A program made the position numbers and the translations under genes. A stretch of DNA of 64,000 nt from Astrothelium macrocarpum (taxonomy: Eukaryota; Ascomycota; Dothideomycetes; Trypetheliales; Trypetheliaceae). A model generated the notes under the pieces. The model was given only the letters and a program-made list of their open reading frames with translations. It made no database searches and had not been told where the DNA came from. Positions within the stretch are counted from its first letter, which is position 1, and the number at the start of each line of letters is the position of its first letter. This document shows, one piece after another, positions 57,955 through 64,000 of the stretch. The stretch lies in contig JAGEMR010000004.1 in assembly GCA_021030915.1 (NCBI GenBank), positions 248,001 through 312,000 on the forward strand, in the 5' to 3' direction.

Positions 57955-59025
57955 ATGCCCATACAATTATTGCCCGCCTCTGCGGCGGCTTTTGCGCCCC
58001 GATCGACCTGCACTGTTGTGCTCAATTCCAAAGTCGAGCCCTGGTTAACGCAAGCGCTGAAACGGATCAACCGTATAAAGCGGCCGTTGAACAGTGTTCC
58101 GCAGCACCAACGATGTCTCACCGAGACGCTTTCAGGCCCGTCGGCAATATGGACGTTGTCATCGATTATGCTCCCCAAAGCGCCGGACTCAGAATTACGC
58201 AAGGACTCGAACCCACTTGTTGAAGCACTCTTCAACTATCAGCTGATCCACATTGAGGCCTACGTCGTGCACGTTGATATGGTTTCACAGCATGAGGTTG
58301 CATTCAAGCTCACGCAAGAAACCATTGATTCGCTCATCGAGTACCACAAGGACATTTACTCGGTAGATGCTTCGGCCAGCACGTGGAACTGGAACGAGAA
58401 AGAGGTTCAACTGAAGAAACTTCAGGAAGAGTTTGTGCAAGCAGTCAACAGGTTCGTTTTCCGAACTGGTGTTCGTGCGCTTGAGGGTTTAGAAGAGGAA
58501 GGGTCGGGTGAGCTCCTTGAGGGACGGAGCCAAGACGTCAAGAACGCTATCATGGGGTTATTCCTACCATTGCTACCGCCACCGCCCAGGATCGTGGATG
58601 TGATGGGGCCTGCTCAAGTTTTGCCAAGTTCAACCAGTGCTGGTAACTGGTGGCAAGCAACCACGCAAGCGTTGCCGCCGCCACACCCAGCGCCGGTCGA
58701 GTCTTGGAAGGTGTTACCTTCCACGCCTAGTCCAACAATGACGACGTCGTCCGTTGACGCATCATCGTCATTTTGGCCCGGTCTAGGAATGAATGACATC
58801 CAGCAACTTCCTTCGCCCACACCGTCATTCAGCCAACCGTTCACTTCAGCCGGCCAGTTCTACAGCTCCCCACAGACGACAACAGCAGCGCCCATGCTCC
58901 CGCTTCCTAGCCAGCTCGCATCGCAAAACTGTGGTACGACTGCTCAACAGGTTGGTGGGTTTGGCAATTTCGGTAGCTTCACATGGAGCTACAACGACTT
59001 TGCTCCGCAGTATGCTGTCATGTAG
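57955..59025 (+). CDS. Orphan protein with helical N-terminal half and aromatic, Pro/Ser/Thr-rich C-terminal half
   Basis: A single exon of 356 residues from the ATG at 57955. Residues about 85-175 are predicted by eye to be helical (FNYQLIHIEAYVVHVDMVSQHEVAF, QLKKLQEEFVQAVNRF). The rest is rich in Pro, Ser, Thr and Gln with scattered Trp and Phe, ending GNFGSFTWSYNDF. There is no signal peptide and no membrane helix. I do not recognise the family. The long open frame, the promoter-like upstream sequence and the distinct two-part composition argue for a real gene, perhaps a lineage-restricted regulator; that is inference. Confidence 0.6.
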   Translation: MPIQLLPASAAAFAPRSTCTVVLNSKVEPWLTQALKRINRIKRPLNSVPQHQRCLTETLSGPSAIWTLSSIMLPKAPDSELRKDSNPLVEALFNYQLIHIEAYVVHVDMVSQHEVAFKLTQETIDSLIEYHKDIYSVDASASTWNWNEKEVQLKKLQEEFVQAVNRFVFRTGVRALEGLEEEGSGELLEGRSQDVKNAIMGLFLPLLPPPPRIVDVMGPAQVLPSSTSAGNWWQATTQALPPPHPAPVESWKVLPSTPSPTMTTSSVDASSSFWPGLGMNDIQQLPSPTPSFSQPFTSAGQFYSSPQTTTAAPMLPLPSQLASQNCGTTAQQVGGFGNFGSFTWSYNDFAPQYAVM

Positions 59026-60520
59026 CAATCACAGAATCCCATCTCCACAGCTGATGACGATTCACGTGGTAGCAGCTGGCTGACCAGCGGTTCTGCATCT
59101 TCACTTCTTCGAACTACTCTTTCGCGGCTTTCTGCCTACAGCCGTTGCAACGCCGACACGAACAAAGCGACGCAACGTGATGCGAATTGATATGTCCACG
59201 AAGTGAAATTCTCCTAATCCTCCTCTCCGACCATGGGCGGCGTTTGATGCAGCGGTTTAGCAAGCGATTTCTGACTCTCCTCGACCAAATCTCATACATA
59301 TCTGTCTCTTTTGTCAATTGTCTTGTTTGTTTCAGCGAGCGTGTTTTCTTTTGTCCGCTTTGAATTGCGACGTTTTGCATACACTCACCGGCCGGTCTGG
59401 CGCGCCATTTCCATTCGTTGTATATTTGGGAGGAAGCGATGTCATTGCATTTTAAAGACGGAAATTGGCCTCGCGGCCACAGGCGTTGGTAGGGATGTAT
59501 ATCGTCCCTTCGAATCCTGGCATTGTGGACTTTTTGCTTTTTTTATCTGGTCGTTTGGGATGATCTGTGATGATTGACGAGCTTGGCATGCCACTCTAAT
59601 CTTTGCAGGTCATTCTTGCGCTACCCCTACCTGATGTTGAACATCAGCTGGAAGATATTGGGAGGCAACGACAGCACACAACACATGCACATCTGGGATG
59701 TTAGTATAGTGTTCTGCTCTTTGTTACGATGGGTTAGGAATGGAGGCGGGTGGAGGTAAAGAGGGTCACAGTCGTCACGCCCGTGGCAGACGACTTGCAC
59801 AAAGGCATTGGACGCTCTGCGTGCAGAACACCGACCTTTTGCACAATCTTTGGCTTCAACTGAATCCATTCTCCTTTCCTATCACGCAAGAGCTGCATAG
59901 GTTCATCTCCTATGCCTCGGACTGGTGCCGAGGGAGCTCCGAGACTGACAGGCATCGGATCGGAGAACAAGATGCGGGAAGGAAGCGGTGCTTCTACTTG
60001 TATCGTAAAGCTAATTAGACATTCAATGTTGAACTGTTACCGTGAAACTTGAGCGTGTTTGTCCAAAGCCATATGATCCAAGTGACACTGTGCCAGGCAG
60101 ATGGCGTGTCGAGCGCGTGACAAAGGCATGGTAGCAAGGATGTCAGGCGCGACAGGGCGGTGGCTTGTCATCTGCTTTAGGGTGCTGAAGGGACACCGAT
60201 GATTGGGCTGGATAAGTGAAGACGGCTCAGGCGGCTGCCTTTGTCCAGGCCGCAATCGTCACAAACCCTCCCCATCGTCATCCCGCTCGACCGCCTTGTG
60301 TTTCCTCCCTCAGCCGCCAACTGCACCCTCCCGGATGACAACAACCACCCCCATTGTCCTACACCTCCATACCTAATCGCTCCATTTCGCTGCCTCCTTC
60401 AATCTATGACACTTTTAGCGTATTGCTGAGCTGTGATCTTGATCCAGCGTCCACCGCGACTGCCGCGAAGGCTACCTGGCAATTCAACCGGTGTCTTCGC
60501 GACGCGCAAACGCTGGAAAG
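59026..60520. other. Intergenic, GID4 promoter side
   Basis: The first part is probably the 3' UTR of the orphan gene. The stretch from about 60230 to 60430 is C/T-rich and leads to the GID4 start. I see no gene. Confidence 0.5.
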
Positions 60521-63022
60521 ATGCCTCCTTCAAATACTCCTGAGCAATCTTCAATCAATTCGCCAAACCCGGTATGTACCTTGTATTTATCGATCTTGGG
60601 ATCCCGAACGGGACCGGCCTCAATTCACCCACGTCCCAGTCACTACAACGCCGATAAAGTTATGATACACACTACATGATCGACTAACTTTCCGAACCAG
60701 GGAGACGTTGCCGCTCGTCCGCAAACGCCACCATCCTATTTGTCTGCTCTGCACGAACTAGAAAGTCCTGTGCTGGACCTTGCTTCGACGTTGACCACCA
60801 CCTCGGCCGAGGATGAAGCCGACGCGGAAAATGTCCGGTTTTTGCGCCGGCTAATGGACGCGAATTGGTCGCCGCAAGATGCTGAAGCAAGTGAGGATAC
60901 AGGACATGATTCTTGGTTGCCATTAGAAGATGTTTTGCTGGGTGAGAATCGAGATCGGATTTTGCCGGTCCCTGTACCCGAGCAATATAGGACAGCGGAT
61001 GACTCAAGCATGCGCAATGGGCAGAATGATATCAGTGAATCGGGTCTATCAAACGCAATCCGTACGGACCCAGGAAGAAGACGATTAGGTCTGCAACGGT
61101 TTGCCGCTGAACGTGACTTTCTGGAGCGAGCATTATCGCGCCAGCGAAATCAGCGCTCTGATCGGGGAATCCAAGATGATGAGGTCGAACGGGTCGTTCG
61201 GTTGCAAGGCATTCTGTCGCGGTTGAACCGTTTGCAAGAGCCCGCATATGGCGATCGAATTCCCAACCAGCAGTCACTTTATGACTGGGCGCCTGCTAAT
61301 GACGACGATGATGGCGAGGAGCTCGAGGACATTCTGCGCGAATTGAGACAGCAACAGCCCAATACACATCCAGAGATTCTCCGTGTTCTGGGACGATCGC
61401 AGCTCGATGCTGAAAGAGAAGCACGAAACAGAGCTTATTCTTCGCGCTTCCTAAATACGCATTCGCCATCACATCCTCATTCTTCCGAATCTTCCCTCCG
61501 TTCAGCAGCCATCCTCCAATCGGTTCGTCGACATCCACGGTTCGCTGCTCGTTCGCGTGATAATTTGCAAAGACATATAATGGATCGCGAGAGAATGAGC
61601 AACGACAACGAAGATCGAGACCGGTCCAACTCGCGCTGGATGCGACCCTTATCCATGGAATCTACTCGGTACGAGTTGAACAGACTTGCTTGGCAAACGC
61701 AGCAACGTCTTCACGAATCTCACTCCCGGGACGGACAAGCCCGCCCTGATAACATTCGAAGAGATCATTCCGACAATCATTCCCAAAACCTATCCCCTAG
61801 TCCACGTTTAGAAGCAGCCATTCAGTATCTCTCACAAATAAGAGACTCTACCTGCTATGAGCAAAGTCTATCACACGCTGACGACGGTGGTTTTGTAACC
61901 AAAGACTTCTTTGGCGATCAGCAGGATGATTTCATTCTCGACCCAGATCTACTTTTGCCCCCACCTCCAAGTTCCTGGCTTGCACCTGGTATGGTGTTTG
62001 AGGGCAGTCAACAGGCCACTGCGGTTATAACATCGAGTTCTGTACCCCAACCTTTCTCCAACAGCCACAGCATGAGCAGCACAACAACATATCGACTTCC
62101 CAACAATCAATCCATAACATCTACTACTTTTGATCCAGCAATCTCCCGACCAAACAGTAGCAGTTTTGATGCCTCTCGACCTTGGCTCAGCCACACATTC
62201 GTACCACCTGTCACCTCCCACGAATCCACTCAAATGTCCAACTTAGCTACGGCCCAAGACAACTGGCCCGTCCGGGTTATCATCCATGCCGTCAACTATG
62301 ACTCCATGACCCTCTCTGGAACCATGGAAGCCTTCAACGTGCCCAGTCAACCGCCCAGCCTCCTCTTCCCCAACACCGCTTCAAACTCTTCCAACAACTC
62401 ACCCTTCCCCACCTCCTTCAACCCACCACCGTCCACCCCCATCATCCCCCCGACCGCCAAACCAATCACCACCTACCTCGAAGGCGAGATCCTCGACTTC
62501 GCCCACCACCACACCCTCCGCACCACCGCCTTCCCCGCCGACCTCCCCACCGACGCCTGCTACTGGCGCAAACTCCCCCCGTTCTCCGCGGCCACCAGCG
62601 AGCCGAGCGGCAGCAGCGACGACGACCTCGCGCGCAAGCTGCTCAGCCGCCGCGGCATGGCGGAGCTGCAGGCCGAGTGGATCCTGATGCGGTGGAAGGA
62701 GCGCGGCTTCGTGCGGACCGTGGGGCGCGACGCATGGGGCCGCTACGCGGGCTCGGCTGGGGCAGCGGAGGAGCAGCGAGGCGCGCCGGAGGGCGAGGCG
62801 GGCCAGGGGGGGATGGAGGTGGAGAAGACGGGCGCTGTGGCGGCTGGGCTGGGAGAAGGACACGGGTTGACGATCTCGGGCTTCTATTATGTGTGTTTGC
62901 GCCGCAGTGATGGGCGCATCGAGGGCTTGTACTATGATCCCCAGAGCAGCCCGTACCAGCATCTGCGCTTGAGCCCGCTGCGGGCGCCGGGGATGGGGCT
63001 GGCGGCTTCGGGGTTGAGGTGA
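60521..63022 (+). CDS. gid4: GID4/Vid24 substrate receptor of the GID E3 ligase
   Basis: Two exons: 60521-60571 and 60701-63022, with a 129-nt GTATGT...CCAG intron containing GACTAAC, giving 790 residues. The C-terminal Vid24 beta-barrel begins near residue 535 (WPVRVIIHAVNYDSMTLSGTM) and continues through TYLEGEILDFAHHHTLRTTAF, YWRKLPPF, AEWILMRWKERGFV and LTISGFYYVCLRRSDGRIEG with LYYDPQSSPYQ. In yeast this receptor reads N-terminal proline degrons of gluconeogenic enzymes when glucose returns and passes them to the GID ubiquitin ligase. The 500-residue N-terminal extension is low-complexity, rich in Arg, Ser, Asp and Gln, with RRxxR patches; it is longer than in yeast. An insert rich in Gly, Ala and Glu lies inside the barrel near residues 705-735. 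The 3' third is very GC-rich. Confidence 0.87.
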
Positions 63023-63455
63023 GAGTGGGGAGGTTCATGAGGGTGCTGTTTTTTGGTGTGGGAGGAGACTGTTTGGGTGGTCATTCTTGTTCTATTGGGT
63101 GGTATTTTCCGAGCTATTGTGATGCATTATTGGGACGAGGTATTGTTGCGCAGCATTTGCATGGTATAGGCATGGCGTTTACTTGGGACCATCTGATTGA
63201 GCCAATGGAGGCAAGCCGATGGCGAGCATTTTTACAAGAGGGCGTTGTGAAATTGGCGGGTCTGAATTACTGCTTAAACTTTAAATCCTGTTGACTTGAA
63301 TTCTAAGAAGACCCTTATCGATGATGCAAGAAGCAAAAGATACTTCTACATTTGGGAGTATCCATTTTTTGGTGGTGAATCGTGATGCACCGATTGACTC
63401 AATCCCTCAGTAAAATGCTCGCAAAAACATAGAAGTACAGCCAGCAAGTCTATCG
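63023..63455. other. Intergenic between convergent GID4 and eS12 genes
   Basis: The first 60 bases are G-rich, continuing the end of the GID4 gene; the rest is of normal composition. No gene seen. Confidence 0.5.
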
Positions 63456-63986
63456 CTATTGCTCGGTCTGGAAGTAATTAAGCAAGATGGTGCGTTCCTG
63501 AGATTCTTCACCCCAATCGCGGACAACGACGCAAGAACAGTTGACGACTTTGCGGGGGTTGCCTTCGCGATCAATTTGGCCTTTGCACAGCTCGTTAGCA
63601 AGTTTCTTTTCAAACCTGGCCTCGCAGTTTAGTCAAAAAGGGCGAGATGGCGAGCACTTACACAAGCCAGCCCATTCTCCCAACTGCTTGCCATCGCCGA
63701 CCTTGATCAGCGGAATCTTGTGCTCTCCGCACAGGGCCACGACGAGCTTCTTATAGGCTTCCTCTTCGCAAGCTTCGTTGAGCACGCACATGTGTGCTTG
63801 TCGTCGATCCAATGCCTTGCTCGCCTCTCGTAGTCCCCGTGCCAGCCCGTCGTGGATGAGAGCAAGTTTCAATACCCCCTTCAGCGCCTCCTGCACCGAC
63901 ATCTGACCTTTGCCAGCGGACGCATCTGCGCTAACCTCGACTTCATCGGCAGCAGCAACGGCGGCGGGGGTCTCTTCTCCGTCCGA
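63456..63986 (-). CDS. rps12: 40S ribosomal protein eS12 (S12), 5' end outside the window
   Basis: Two visible exons: 63986-63662 and 63580-63456. The intron (63661-63581) starts GTAAGT, has TTGCTAACG and ends AAAG; its codon is split T/GC (Cys). The right-hand exon begins after CACAG, so the start codon lies past the window edge. The protein reads SDGEETP, then SVQEALKGVLKLALIHDGLA, RGLREASKALDRRQAHMCVL, NEACEEEAYKKLVVALCGEH, KIPLIKVGDGKQLGEWAGLC, and after the intron QIDREGNPRKVVNCSCVVV and YFQTEQ. These are the invariant features of eS12 of the small ribosomal subunit. The acidic N-terminal insert rich in Ala is slightly longer than usual. Confidence 0.92.
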
Positions 63987-64000
63987 CTGTGAGAATAGAG

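Noticed and set aside
59500..59530. tRNA-like B box (TTCGAATCC)
   Set aside because: No matching A box and no cloverleaf can be drawn around it.
1..64000. CRISPR arrays, operons or ribosome binding sites
   Set aside because: The window is eukaryotic with spliced genes; no repeat-spacer pattern was seen.

Overview
This is a eukaryotic window from a filamentous ascomycete (Pezizomycotina). Genes carry short GT-AG introns, mostly about 45-60 nt, with CTAAC/CTGAC-type branch sites. The gene set is typically fungal: a LisH SomA/Flo8-type regulator, a Zn2Cys6 factor, Vid24/GID4, secreted carboxylesterase and P450s. The (6-4)-photolyase-like flavoprotein and the general style would fit a dothideomycete, but that placement is inference. 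I rebuilt exon structures by hand from splice sites and reading phase.

Left part (1-15.3 kb), mostly housekeeping and regulatory: an N-terminal fragment of an unknown protein running off the left edge, the U5 snRNP 40 kDa WD40 protein divergent from the TRAPP subunit Bet3, the SomA/Flo8-like regulator, a one-repeat Myb protein, and an AsaB/CmcJ (GA4-desaturase family) oxygenase with an unusual coiled-coil tail.

Middle part (15.3-36 kb), accessory and gene-poor: an unrecognised broken coding relic, a Cys-rich single-pass membrane protein with a doubtful start, a 1.5-kb element with 87-bp terminal inverted repeats around a very AT-rich interior, a sulfotransferase-like protein, an intact secreted carboxylesterase, and a NACHT-ankyrin (NLR-like) gene broken by two nonsense codons and at least four frame changes. 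Several kilobases hold nothing recognisable.

Right part (36-64 kb): a SANT/Myb-like protein, Ap4A phosphorylase, a Zn2Cys6 activator, a membrane-anchored UBL-BAG co-chaperone, a (6-4) photolyase/cryptochrome, a divergent P450 pair (one intact, one with frame breaks), an orphan protein, a GID4/Vid24 E3 receptor with a long N-terminal extension, and the start-truncated ribosomal protein eS12 at the right edge.

The genes do not form one pathway. Points most worth a second look: the TIR element with its sharp GC/AT boundary; a recurring C-rich to G-rich switch on the coding strand at the 3' ends of four unrelated genes; the oxygenase-coiled-coil fusion; micro-exons of 9, 15 and 22 nt; and frame breaks that often sit in short homopolymers, leaving real decay and sequencing error to be told apart.
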